Shown in pieces: positions 15,825-24,053 of a DNA stretch of 35,184 bases. Both the position numbers and the translations under genes were made by a program. How positions within the stretch are numbered: position 1 is the first letter of the stretch; the number at the start of each line of letters is the position of its first letter. This DNA is from JAXGPF01 sp964463985 (GTDB lineage Bacteria; Verrucomicrobiota; Kiritimatiellia; JAAZAB01), in NCBI GenBank assembly GCA_964463985.1, contig CAYXEK010000035.1:1-35184 (forward strand), written 5' to 3'. A model generated the notes under the pieces. The model had not been told where the DNA came from, ran no database searches, and was given only the letters and a program-made list of their open reading frames with translations.

Positions 15825-16990
15825 CGTTTGTGTGTCCGCGCTTTGCGGAAGGCGGCACGGTGGGCGGCGCCGAAACCCTGATGAAAAACCTGGCGGAACG
15901 CTCCTCCGCCGCCGGCCGGCAAGTGACGTTTCTCACCACCTGCGCCACCGATCATTTCACCTGGGCCAATGCTTTGCCGCCGGGTATACGCCGGCATGCG
16001 CCCAACATGGCCGTGCGATTTTTCCCCGTTGCCGGCAACCGCGACCTGGACGCTTTCCTGCGGGCGCAGGATTTGATCTGCCGCGGCGCGGATTATACCC
16101 CGGCCGACGAGCAGGCCTGGCTGGCGAACAGCGTCAACAGTCCTGAACTTTGCGCGCACCTGGCGGAGGCCGGCGCGGAATATGACCGGATCGTCATCGG
16201 CCCGTACCTGTTCGGCTTGAGCTATTTCGCCAGCCGGGTGCATCCCGGCCGGACACGCCTGATTCCCTGTCTGCACGATGAGCCTTTCGCCCGCGTACGG
16301 GCCTTCCGCGAAATGTTCCGCGCGGCGGGCGGTCTGATTTTTAATTCCGGTCCCGAGCGCGACCTGGCGCGCCGACTGTATGACCTGCCGCCGGGCCGCG
16401 CCTGGGTTGTCGGCATGGGCTTGGATGATTTTGCCGCCGACCCGGCGGTTTTTGCCCGGCGGCATGGCCTGACGGCGCCGTATGTTGTCTATTCCGGACG
16501 GCGGGAAGCCGGCAAGGGGGTGCCGCTGCTGCTGGATTATTTGAATCTTTTCCGGCAACGCACGGGTATGGATGTCAAGCTGGTTTTGACCGGGTCCGGC
16601 CCGGTGGATCCGCCCGCCGCCTTGGCGCCGCACGTGCTGGACGTGGGATTTGTCAGCGAATCGGAAAAGCGCGAAGCCATGGCCGGCGCGTCGGCGTTCT
16701 GCCAGCCATCCACCAATGAAAGTTTCAGCATCGTCCTGCTGGAAGCCTGGCTGGCGGGCGCGCCGGCGCTGGTGCATGCGCGCTGCGCGGTCACCGTTGA
16801 CCATTGCCGGCGCAGCGGCGGCGGACTTTGGTTCATGACCTATGCCGAATTTGAAACGGAATTGCTGCTGCTGCTCCGCCGGCCGGATATCCGGCAACGG
16901 CTGGGCGCGGCAGGCCGCGCGTATGTCGTTTGCGAATATTCCTGGCCGCGCATTCTGGCCAGGTTCTTTGAAGCTTTGGATCAGGAATGA
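15803..16990 (+). CDS. family 4 glycosyltransferase
   Basis: A 395-residue GT-B fold enzyme. The N-terminal domain begins RIAFVCPRFAEGGTVGGAETLMKNLAE, the glycine-rich acceptor-side loop of GT4 enzymes. The C-terminal donor domain contains VVYSGRREAGKGVPLLLDY, LVLTGSGP, VGFVSESEKREAMAGASAFCQPSTNESFSIVLLEAWLAGAPALVH with the E-x7-E motif (ESFSIVLLE), and a final EYSWPRILARFFEAL helix. It would transfer a sugar from a nucleotide donor to a growing surface glycan. GGAAGGGGAACAGGT supplies a strong ribosome site. The following GT4 gene overlaps by 4 bases (ATGA), so both are in one operon and may add successive sugars. Confidence 0.88.
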   Translation: MSTARRIAFVCPRFAEGGTVGGAETLMKNLAERSSAAGRQVTFLTTCATDHFTWANALPPGIRRHAPNMAVRFFPVAGNRDLDAFLRAQDLICRGADYTPADEQAWLANSVNSPELCAHLAEAGAEYDRIVIGPYLFGLSYFASRVHPGRTRLIPCLHDEPFARVRAFREMFRAAGGLIFNSGPERDLARRLYDLPPGRAWVVGMGLDDFAADPAVFARRHGLTAPYVVYSGRREAGKGVPLLLDYLNLFRQRTGMDVKLVLTGSGPVDPPAALAPHVLDVGFVSESEKREAMAGASAFCQPSTNESFSIVLLEAWLAGAPALVHARCAVTVDHCRRSGGGLWFMTYAEFETELLLLLRRPDIRQRLGAAGRAYVVCEYSWPRILARFFEALDQE

Positions 16991-18093
16991 ATGCCATGGC
17001 GCCGCCCGATATAAAAAGCCGGCCCGCAGTCCACCAGTTGGTGGCCGGTTTCACCGCCGGCGACGCCATCAGCAACACGGCGCTGACCATGCGCGCGGTT
17101 TTGCGCCGGTGGGGGCGCGCCAGCGAGATTTTCAGCGAGCCGTCCCGCACCATGCCGGCCTGGCGGCGGGAGACGTCCGATGCGCGCCAGGCGGGGAAGA
17201 TCCTGAGACCGGACGATGTGGCAATCCTCCATCTTTCCATCGGTTCGGCGGTAAATGACATTTTCGGGCAGTTGCGCTGCCGCAAAGTCATTGTTTACCA
17301 TAACATGACTCCGGCCGGATATTTCCGCGGTTTCCACGAACAGTTGGCGCGCGACCTGGACTGGGGACGCCGGCAGACGGCGGCGCTGGCCGGCCAGGCG
17401 GAAGTGGCGCTGGCCGTCAGCCGGTTCAATGCCGCGGAGTTGGAGCGCCTGGGATATCCGCGCGTGGGCGTGTTGCCGCTGCTGCTGGATTTCGACCGCA
17501 TCATGACGCCGCCGGACCGCGGCCTGCTCCGGCGCCTGCGGGACGGCAAGCTGAATGTGGTGTTCGTCGGGCGCGCCGTGCCGAACAAGAAACTGGAGGA
17601 TTTACTGGAGGTGTTTTATGTTTTGCAGCAGGCCGTTGCCTCTTCCTCGCGGCTGGTGCATGCGGGTTCGTTTGCGGGGCTGCCCCGCTACCAGGCCTTG
17701 TTGACGGCGCAGGTCAAGGCCTGGCGACTGCGGGACGCGCTTTTCCTGGGCGCTGTCCCGCAGCGGGAAATCAGCGCCGTTTATGCCGCCGCGGACGTGT
17801 TTCTGTGCGTGAGCGAACATGAGGGATTTTGCATTCCGTTGCTGGAAAGCATGGCGCATGGCGTGCCCACGCTGGCCTACGCCGCGGGCGCGGTGCCGGA
17901 AACCATGGCGGGCGCCGGGGTTTTGTTTCACCAGAAACGCTGGGAATACGTGGCGGAAATCATAGGCATGCTGGCGCGCGACCAGGCCTTGCGCGCTGCG
18001 GTTGTCCGGCGGCAGCAGGCGCGCGTGGCGGATTACCGCCGGCGCGACCTGGCCGCGGAATTGCGCGGCCACCTGGCGCCGCTGCTGGGATGA
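16987..18093 (+). CDS. family 4 glycosyltransferase
   Basis: A 368-residue GT-B enzyme, distinct from its upstream neighbour. It contains HQLVAGFTAGDAISNTALTMRAVLRRWG at the N-terminus, VIVYHNMTP (a segment typical of GT4 enzymes of the WbaZ/mannosyl type), VVFVGRAVPNKKLEDLLEVF, LGAVPQREISAVYAAADVFLCVSEHEGFCIPLLESMAHGVPTLAY with the E-x7-E motif (EGFCIPLLE), and a C-terminal helix. The ATG at 16987 overlaps the previous stop codon by 4 bases. Together with the preceding genes it forms a short glycan-assembly run. The donor sugar is unknown. Confidence 0.88.
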   Translation: MNAMAPPDIKSRPAVHQLVAGFTAGDAISNTALTMRAVLRRWGRASEIFSEPSRTMPAWRRETSDARQAGKILRPDDVAILHLSIGSAVNDIFGQLRCRKVIVYHNMTPAGYFRGFHEQLARDLDWGRRQTAALAGQAEVALAVSRFNAAELERLGYPRVGVLPLLLDFDRIMTPPDRGLLRRLRDGKLNVVFVGRAVPNKKLEDLLEVFYVLQQAVASSSRLVHAGSFAGLPRYQALLTAQVKAWRLRDALFLGAVPQREISAVYAAADVFLCVSEHEGFCIPLLESMAHGVPTLAYAAGAVPETMAGAGVLFHQKRWEYVAEIIGMLARDQALRAAVVRRQQARVADYRRRDLAAELRGHLAPLLG

Positions 18094-18193
18094 CTGTCGC
18101 GGGATTTGCTCCCGGGATTGGCTTGCTTTGACGCCGGCGATAGTTTATGAATGTCAGGGGTTGTTTTTCCTGGGGATTGCAGAGAAAAGGGTC

Positions 18194-19981
18194 ATGGCGA
18201 TGGAATCCGAAAAGTCCGGGTCAACTGGCGGAACCGAAGCGCAGCCGCGTATTGACGGTTACGAGATTATTGAACGTCTGGGGCAGGGCGGCACCGCCAG
18301 CGTTTGGAAAGCCCGACAGGTTTCGCTCCAGCGTTTCGTGGTGATCAAGGTTTTGAGCGAGGATTTTTCCCGGGATGTGGCGGATATCAAGCAGTTCCGG
18401 CTCGAAGCCCGCTTGGCCGCCAACCTTAAACATCCGGGCATCGTGCAGGTGTATGATTTCGGCCAGTCCCTTGATGAGCGCCGGTATTTTTTCGTGATGG
18501 AATACATTTCGGGATATTCGGTGGGGGAATGGCTCCGCCGCAAACAACTCCTGCCGGAAAGCGACGCCTTGGTGGTGGCCCACAGCGTGGCGGCTGCCCT
18601 GCGTTATGCCTGGGAATCATCCCGCATAGTGCATTGCGATTTGAAGCCCGACAACATCATGGTGGATGGCGACGGCACGATCAAGCTCACCGACCTGGGG
18701 TTGGCGCAGGTTGTCAGCAACATCGGCCTGGCCGCGGGCCGGCCGGACGAATTTGTCACCGGCACCCCAAATTACATGTCGCCCGAGCAGGTGCGCGGCA
18801 ATGTCAAGCTGGATTGCCGCAGCGATATTTACGCCCTGGGTATGACCTTGTACCACCTGCTGACCGGGAACTTGCCTTTTGCCGGCCCGCCGGCGGAGGT
18901 AATGGAAAAACAGTTGTACGAGCCGCTGCCGTCGCCCCGCGAGTCGAATCCGGATGTTTCTTCCGGCGCCGCGCGGCTGGTGGCGCGCATGACGGCCAAG
19001 CTGCCGGAGGATCGCTACCAGACTTGGGAGGAAATGCTGGCGGCCTTGGCTGCGATCGAAAAGACATCCGCCGCCGCGCCGGCGGGAAACGCCGCCGCCG
19101 TCTGCCCGCATTGCGGATATGCCATCCGCGCCAATGCCGCGTTTTGCCGCAATTGCGGCAGCCAACTGCAAGTTCTGCCTTCCAGACATAAAATTAATTT
19201 ACGCCTGCGTCCGGCCGCCGCTAAACCAAACCTGCCGCCGCCCGCGCCGGACAATGGCGCGCGGGCGGTTTCCGCCCGCCGGCCGGCGGCTGCGTCCCGA
19301 CCAACGCCCAACGGGCGTCTGTCCCGCAGGCGCCGCCGCGCCTGGTCCGATAATTTGATGGCGAACTTGCGGCTGGTGCTTTCCGTGGCTTTGCTGGGAT
19401 TTTTGGGTTATTGCGGCTACCAGAGAATTTTTAACGATCGGGATGTCATCTGGCCGCTGCGCGTCAAAATTCAACGCGCCTGCGCGGAGGCCTGGAACAA
19501 AGCGCGGCTGGGCATGGCTGGATTTTTCAGCCGCCGTATTGAGCCGGCGGCGACAACCGGCGTCGAAGACGACGCCTGCGCCGCGTCCTCTGTTCCGTCT
19601 TCCAGGCCGGAATCCGGGGCCGCGCAAGAAGTTCCGGAGGATGCCTTGCATCCCGTTTCTGAAACCTGGCGGCCGGCGCCCGCCCAACCGGCCGCATCCG
19701 CCAAGGCGGAGCGGGAACAGGCGCAGGAATATGGACGTTTGCTGGATTTGTGCCGGAACAGTATGCCGCGCGTGGGAGAAAAGGTTGTGATTGACTTGCA
19801 GCATCAGGCGGCAAAGCGGGAAGGCATTTTGCAGGAAATCGGCGAGGCGGGGCTGGTGATTAAAATCGCTTCCGGCAACTTGACCGTTCCCTTCGCGGTG
19901 ATGGAACCGGAGTACCGCTTGCGTTTTTTCCCTGAAGAACGCGCCCGCCATTTGCTGCAACGCGCGGCGCGCGCGCCTTGA
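18194..19981 (+). CDS. membrane-anchored Ser/Thr protein kinase with zinc ribbon
   Basis: From the ATG at 18194 (AAAGGG upstream) the protein has 595 residues. Residues 22-290 form a Hanks-type kinase: G-loop LGQGGTASVWKA (29-40), Lys52 in VVIKVL, catalytic loop HCDLKPDN (147-154), metal Asp in TDLG (167-169) and MSPEQ (195-199). The usual HRD is HCD, so this is a 'non-RD' kinase, and DFG is DLG, which is common in bacteria. A four-cysteine zinc ribbon follows (C304, C307, C318, C321), then a Pro/Arg-rich linker, one transmembrane helix (about 391-410) and a C-terminal periplasmic or extracytoplasmic part of about 185 residues ending in a small beta-rich domain (VVIDLQHQAAKREGIL...). No PASTA or other known sensor repeats are seen. 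No phosphatase gene adjoins it. Its stop codon touches that of deoB. Confidence 0.88.
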   Translation: MAMESEKSGSTGGTEAQPRIDGYEIIERLGQGGTASVWKARQVSLQRFVVIKVLSEDFSRDVADIKQFRLEARLAANLKHPGIVQVYDFGQSLDERRYFFVMEYISGYSVGEWLRRKQLLPESDALVVAHSVAAALRYAWESSRIVHCDLKPDNIMVDGDGTIKLTDLGLAQVVSNIGLAAGRPDEFVTGTPNYMSPEQVRGNVKLDCRSDIYALGMTLYHLLTGNLPFAGPPAEVMEKQLYEPLPSPRESNPDVSSGAARLVARMTAKLPEDRYQTWEEMLAALAAIEKTSAAAPAGNAAAVCPHCGYAIRANAAFCRNCGSQLQVLPSRHKINLRLRPAAAKPNLPPPAPDNGARAVSARRPAAASRPTPNGRLSRRRRRAWSDNLMANLRLVLSVALLGFLGYCGYQRIFNDRDVIWPLRVKIQRACAEAWNKARLGMAGFFSRRIEPAATTGVEDDACAASSVPSSRPESGAAQEVPEDALHPVSETWRPAPAQPAASAKAEREQAQEYGRLLDLCRNSMPRVGEKVVIDLQHQAAKREGILQEIGEAGLVIKIASGNLTVPFAVMEPEYRLRFFPEERARHLLQRAARAP

Positions 19982-21160
19982 TCAGGCGAATGACCGCCCG
20001 CGCGGCCAGGGGGGCAGGTTAAACCAGTCGGCCAGGGTTCGGGCGATGTCAAAAAATCCCTGGCGGATGCCCAGCGCCTTTCCCGGGCCGTTTGGCCGGT
20101 AAACCAGCAGCGGCACATATTCGCGGGTATGGTCCGTACCGGTGAAGGTTGGATCGTTGCCGTGGTCGGCCGTGACGATCAGGCGGTCGTCCGCGCCCAG
20201 GCGCGGCAGCAATTCGCCAAAGAAGGAATCGGTCTGTTCCAGCGCGCGGGCATAGCCGGCGGCGTCGCGCCGGTGTCCGTAAAGCATGTCAAAATCGATA
20301 AAATTAGCCATGATCATGCCGGAGGGCTGCGCCGCGGCGAGTTCCAGGACTTTTTGCTGTGAATCCCGGTTGTTGCCGGTGTGAAATGATTGCGTCAAGC
20401 CGCGTCCGGCATAAATGTCTTCCAGTTTCCCGATCATTGCTACCGGTTGGCCGGCGGCGGTCAGCCTTTCCATGACAAATGGCTCGGGCGGCGGCAGTGA
20501 AAAGTCGCGCCGGCGTGCGGTGCGCTCGAATCCGCCCGGCCGGCCGATGAAAGGACGTGCGATCACGCGTCCGACGCGCAAGGGGTTGCATAATTCGCGG
20601 GCGATGGCGCAACCACGGTAAAGTTCCTCCGGCGGAATGACTTCCTCGTGCGCGGCGATCTGCATGACGGAATCCGCGCTGGTATAAATTATCCAGTCGC
20701 CGGTCTGCATTTGACGCCCGCCCAGTTCTTCAATAATGGCTGTGCCGCTGGCGGCCTTGTTGCCCAGGATGCCCCGGCCGGTGCGCCGGGAAAATTCCCC
20801 GGTTAGTTTTTCCGGGAAAGACGGGGGGCCGGGCGGAAACAGCGTAAATCCTTCGGGAAGGCGCAAACCGGCGATTTCCCAGTGGCCGGTCGTGGTGTCC
20901 TTGCCGACGGAAATTTCGCGCATCGCCCCGTAATCGGCGGCCGGCGCGCCGGCCGGCGGCACACCCGCCAGCGGCTGCCCGTCAGGCAGCAGTGCAGGGA
21001 TGTTGCCCAATCCCAGGCGCTGCAAGTGCGGCAGGCGCAGTCCGCCGGGCGACGCCTGTGCGATATGCCCCAGGGTGTTGGCCCCGGCATCGCCGTAATC
21101 GGCGGCATCCGGCGCGGCGCCTATGCCCACGGAATCCAGAACTATCAGGATGACTTTCAT
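19982..21160 (-). CDS. deoB: phosphopentomutase
   Basis: A 392-residue alkaline-phosphatase-superfamily enzyme that interconverts (deoxy)ribose 1- and 5-phosphates in nucleoside salvage. Signatures: MKVILIVLDSVGIGAAPDAADYGDAGANTLGHIA (the metal Asp and the DeoB-specific block), GKDTTTGHWEIAG with the active-site Thr, YTSADSVMQIAAHEE, NFIDFDMLYGHRRD, and TADHGNDPTFTGTDHTREYVPLLVY with metal ligands. The length matches the family (about 390-405). The ATG at 21160 begins the conserved sequence; longer readings have no homology. The upstream GlcD-like gene ends 103 bases before it, with a strong hairpin between. The stop codon abuts that of the convergent kinase gene. Confidence 0.93.
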   Translation of the reverse strand: MKVILIVLDSVGIGAAPDAADYGDAGANTLGHIAQASPGGLRLPHLQRLGLGNIPALLPDGQPLAGVPPAGAPAADYGAMREISVGKDTTTGHWEIAGLRLPEGFTLFPPGPPSFPEKLTGEFSRRTGRGILGNKAASGTAIIEELGGRQMQTGDWIIYTSADSVMQIAAHEEVIPPEELYRGCAIARELCNPLRVGRVIARPFIGRPGGFERTARRRDFSLPPPEPFVMERLTAAGQPVAMIGKLEDIYAGRGLTQSFHTGNNRDSQQKVLELAAAQPSGMIMANFIDFDMLYGHRRDAAGYARALEQTDSFFGELLPRLGADDRLIVTADHGNDPTFTGTDHTREYVPLLVYRPNGPGKALGIRQGFFDIARTLADWFNLPPWPRGRSFA

Positions 21161-21213
21161 TGATTGACAGAATAATACAAACCCGCCGGCGGAACAAGCG
21201 GTAATCGGCGTCC

Positions 21214-21241
21214 TGCATCGCCGGAAAGCGCCGGCGATGCA
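21214..21241. repeat. perfect 11-bp stem-loop between the GlcD-like gene and deoB
   Basis: TGCATCGCCGG (21214-21224), a 6-base loop, then CCGGCGATGCA (21231-21241). No T-run follows on the minus strand, so it is not a standard terminator. An intercistronic mRNA stabiliser or a REP-like unit are possibilities. Confidence 0.5.
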
Positions 21242-21263
21242 TCCTGCGCAACAGGTTTTATCT

Positions 21264-22874
21264 TCAGAACATGTTGCCGGGATTAATCCGGCCTTCGGGG
21301 TCGAACACGCGCTTGACTGCGCGCATGGCTTCAATGCCTTCCGCGCCGAACATTGTTTGCAGCAGGTTTTTTTTCAGCTTGCCGACGCCGTGTTCCGCGG
21401 AAATCGTGCCGCCATAGCCCAGCGCGGCGCGCGCCAGTTGCAGGTAGATTTCCTTGCCCCGCCGGTATTCATCCAGGTCGCGCGGCAGAATATTGATGTG
21501 CAGATGATTGTTGCCGATATGGCCGAAAATCACGTATTCGAAACCCGCCGCCTGCAAGGCGGCGTGGTAAACCTGCAAAATCGCTCCCAGGGCGCTGTCC
21601 GGCACGGCGAAGTCCGTGCCCAGCTTGGTGAGGCCGGGATATTTTGCGGCGCGCTCGCCGATGCGCTGGTTGACGGCTTCGGGGAGCGCATGCCGGAAAT
21701 TTTTCAGCCGGATGGCTTCATCGTCGTCCATGGCGGTCCAGGCGTTTTCGGGATCGCTGCCTGCAGCTTCCAGCATGGCCAGCAATGTTTCCGCCGTTTC
21801 TTCCATGGAGCAGGGCGCGGTGGCGATTTCAATATAGACGGCGGCGCCGGCTTTGCCGGGCAGCGCGGGAATGGGGCTGCCGGCGCCCTGCCGGTCTTTC
21901 TGCTCGCGCAACAGGTTAAGGGCGCGCGCGTCGAAATATTCCAGCGCCAGCAAGCGGCCGCCGGCAAAGACGCCCGCGCGGGCGTTTTCCACGAATTGAA
22001 CCGCGCGCTGCTCGTCGTCGAAAAATGCCACCGCGCCCAACAGGGCTTCCGGGGCGGGAACCAGCAGGATTTCAATTTCCGTGAAAATGCCCAGCGTGCC
22101 TTCGGCGCCGATGAAAAGGTCAATCAAATCCATGCCCGGCGCGCTGTAATAGCCGGCGGCGTTTTTGACATCCGGCATGCGGTATCCCGGAATGCGCCCG
22201 CGGCGGACCTGTCCGTCAGGAGTCGCAAACTGGAAGCCGCCGTCCGCCCCGGCGCAATGTGCACCGCGCTCGATTGCCAGCAGGGCGCCATCCGGTAGCG
22301 CCAGCCGCAGGCCGGTGATATAGCGCCGCGTCGGACCGTAAGCCAGCGTGCGCGCCCCGGAGGCGTTGCAGGCGACCATGCCGCCCAGGCTGGCGGTTCG
22401 TTCCGTGGGGTCGGGCGGGAAGAAGCAGGGCGGTCCCCGGCGTAGTTCCGCCAGCGTAAGGCGGTCGGATTCGGGCCAGTTTTCCATGCCCGGGAAATGG
22501 CCGGCATCCAGCGCCTCGCCGAGCCCGGCCAGTGTCACGCCGGGCTGGCAGCGCAGGCGGAAACAGCCGGATTGCTCCGGATCGCGCCGCAGGCCGGTGA
22601 AGGCGGACAGATTTGCCATGCTGACCAGCCAGCCATGCTCCGGCACGGCGCCGCCGGTTATTCCGGTCCGGCCGCCGGAAACAGTCAGGGGAGGGGCGTT
22701 TTTCATGCGGAGCAGCGCCAGAATTTCGGCTTCGCTGCGCGGCAGGAAAATCTTTTCAGCGCGCCCGGCCAGGCGCGATTCGTCGGTCAGGTAGGCGGGC
22801 AGGTCAGCCGGATCGGCTTCCGGCGGCAATCCCCCGGCAGCATCGGGGTAAATACTGGTAAGGCAATGTTTCAT
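21264..22874 (-). CDS. FAD-binding oxidoreductase (GlcD / D-lactate dehydrogenase-like)
   Basis: A 536-residue flavoprotein of the glycolate oxidase subunit D / D-2-hydroxyacid dehydrogenase family. The FAD-binding type 4 domain shows VSGGRTGITGGAVP (about 65-78), a SLGGMVACNASGARTLAYGPTRRYITGL block and LFIGAEGTLGIFTEIEILL. The FAD-oxidase C-terminal domain has YVIFGHIGNNHLHINILP, TISAEHGVGKLKK and a final DPEGRINPGNMF. Such enzymes oxidise D-2-hydroxyacids (D-lactate, glycolate, D-2-hydroxyglutarate) and pass electrons to the respiratory chain. No GlcE/GlcF partner or fused iron-sulfur domain is nearby, so the acceptor is unknown. It follows rlmN after 31 bases on the same strand. The ATG at 22874 has no obvious ribosome site. 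Confidence 0.85.
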   Translation of the reverse strand: MKHCLTSIYPDAAGGLPPEADPADLPAYLTDESRLAGRAEKIFLPRSEAEILALLRMKNAPPLTVSGGRTGITGGAVPEHGWLVSMANLSAFTGLRRDPEQSGCFRLRCQPGVTLAGLGEALDAGHFPGMENWPESDRLTLAELRRGPPCFFPPDPTERTASLGGMVACNASGARTLAYGPTRRYITGLRLALPDGALLAIERGAHCAGADGGFQFATPDGQVRRGRIPGYRMPDVKNAAGYYSAPGMDLIDLFIGAEGTLGIFTEIEILLVPAPEALLGAVAFFDDEQRAVQFVENARAGVFAGGRLLALEYFDARALNLLREQKDRQGAGSPIPALPGKAGAAVYIEIATAPCSMEETAETLLAMLEAAGSDPENAWTAMDDDEAIRLKNFRHALPEAVNQRIGERAAKYPGLTKLGTDFAVPDSALGAILQVYHAALQAAGFEYVIFGHIGNNHLHINILPRDLDEYRRGKEIYLQLARAALGYGGTISAEHGVGKLKKNLLQTMFGAEGIEAMRAVKRVFDPEGRINPGNMF

Positions 22875-22905
22875 GGTTGAATTTTATCATGCAAGTTGCG
22901 CGGTG

Positions 22906-23976
22906 TCACGCCGGTTTTCCGCCACCCCGGCGGGTGAGCCGCAATTGCCCGCAGGCGGCGTTTATGCCGGCGCCGCGCGAAGCGCGCAGCGTGGCATTGA
23001 TCCCGGCCTGCTCGAGGATGCGGATGAATGCCCGGGCGGCCGCCGGCGCCGGCGGTTGCCCGGCAAATTCCGCCACCGGGCTCAGCGGGATCAGGTTGAC
23101 GCGGCAAGAGAGGGCCCGCAGCAGTTTCGCCAGGGCGCGCGCATGCTCCGGGGCGGCATTGAGCTTGTCAATCAGCGTGTATTCGAAAGTGATGATCCGG
23201 CCGGTTTGGCCGGAGTATTCGCGGCAGGCAGCCAGCAGCGGCGCCAGGCCGTAGCGCCGGTTGACCGGCATGAGCCGCGAGCGCAGGTCGTCGTTTGGCG
23301 CGTGCAGCGATACGGATAGTTCCGTCTGCAATCCCTCGCGGGCCAGGCGCTGAATGCCGGGTATGATTCCGCAGGTGCTGATGGTGATCCGCCGGGCGCC
23401 GATCCGTAGACCGTCGGGGTGGTTCATGATGCGGACGGCGGTTAAAACATGGTCGTAATTATCCAGCGGCTCGCCGATGCCCATGAAAACCACATGCGTC
23501 GGCGGCGCGCCCAGGCGGCGGGCGAAAACCAGGACTTGCTCCACCATCTCCGCCGTGGACAAATTGCGGGTGAATCCCGCCTGGCCGCTGGCGCAGAAGG
23601 CGCAATGAAATTTGCACCCTGCCTGGCTGGAAACGCAGATGGTCTGGCGCCCCGGCCCGCCCCGTCCCGGCGCGGGAATCAGGACGGTTTCAATGACTTC
23701 GCCATCGGCCAGAGTGCTGCCGATTTTATGTGTGGCCGATCCGGCGCCGGCGGCCGGATCTTCGGCCTGTTGTTCCGGCTGGACGGCGGCATAGAGGAAG
23801 CGGCCGGCCAATTGTTCCCGCAGGGCGCGCGGCAAATTGCGCATCTCATCCCAGCCGCCGGCCCGGCGTACATACAGCCAATGCCAGATCTGGGCGGCGC
23901 GCCAGGCCGGCTGACCAAGATCGCGGCAGGCCGATGCAAGCTCTTCCAACGGCAGGTTGTGGATGGGTTCTTGCAT
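22906..23976 (-). CDS. rlmN: dual-specificity 23S rRNA/tRNA adenine C2-methyltransferase
   Basis: A 356-residue radical SAM methyltransferase that methylates A2503 of 23S rRNA and A37 of some tRNAs at C2. Seen: the N-terminal substrate-recognition domain (QIWHWLYVRRAGGWDEMRNLPRALRE), the radical SAM cluster motif CKFHCAFC (C121, C125, C128), the family block VVFMGIGEPLDNYDHV, and the C-terminal GINAACGQL region carrying the cysteine that becomes methylated during turnover (in the consensus G-x-DIxAACGQL). The length is typical. It lies between pdxB (77 bases upstream) and the GlcD-like gene (31 bases downstream). It is not the resistance enzyme Cfr: the rRNA-type GMGEPL-like motif and the housekeeping context favour RlmN. 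Confidence 0.93.
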   Translation of the reverse strand: MQEPIHNLPLEELASACRDLGQPAWRAAQIWHWLYVRRAGGWDEMRNLPRALREQLAGRFLYAAVQPEQQAEDPAAGAGSATHKIGSTLADGEVIETVLIPAPGRGGPGRQTICVSSQAGCKFHCAFCASGQAGFTRNLSTAEMVEQVLVFARRLGAPPTHVVFMGIGEPLDNYDHVLTAVRIMNHPDGLRIGARRITISTCGIIPGIQRLAREGLQTELSVSLHAPNDDLRSRLMPVNRRYGLAPLLAACREYSGQTGRIITFEYTLIDKLNAAPEHARALAKLLRALSCRVNLIPLSPVAEFAGQPPAPAAARAFIRILEQAGINATLRASRGAGINAACGQLRLTRRGGGKPA

Positions 23977-24053
23977 GAGAAATCAGCGATCGGTTTTGGG
24001 AATCGCGGTTGCGGGACGGATTACCGACCCTGCGGCGCGCTCCGCCCGGACAG

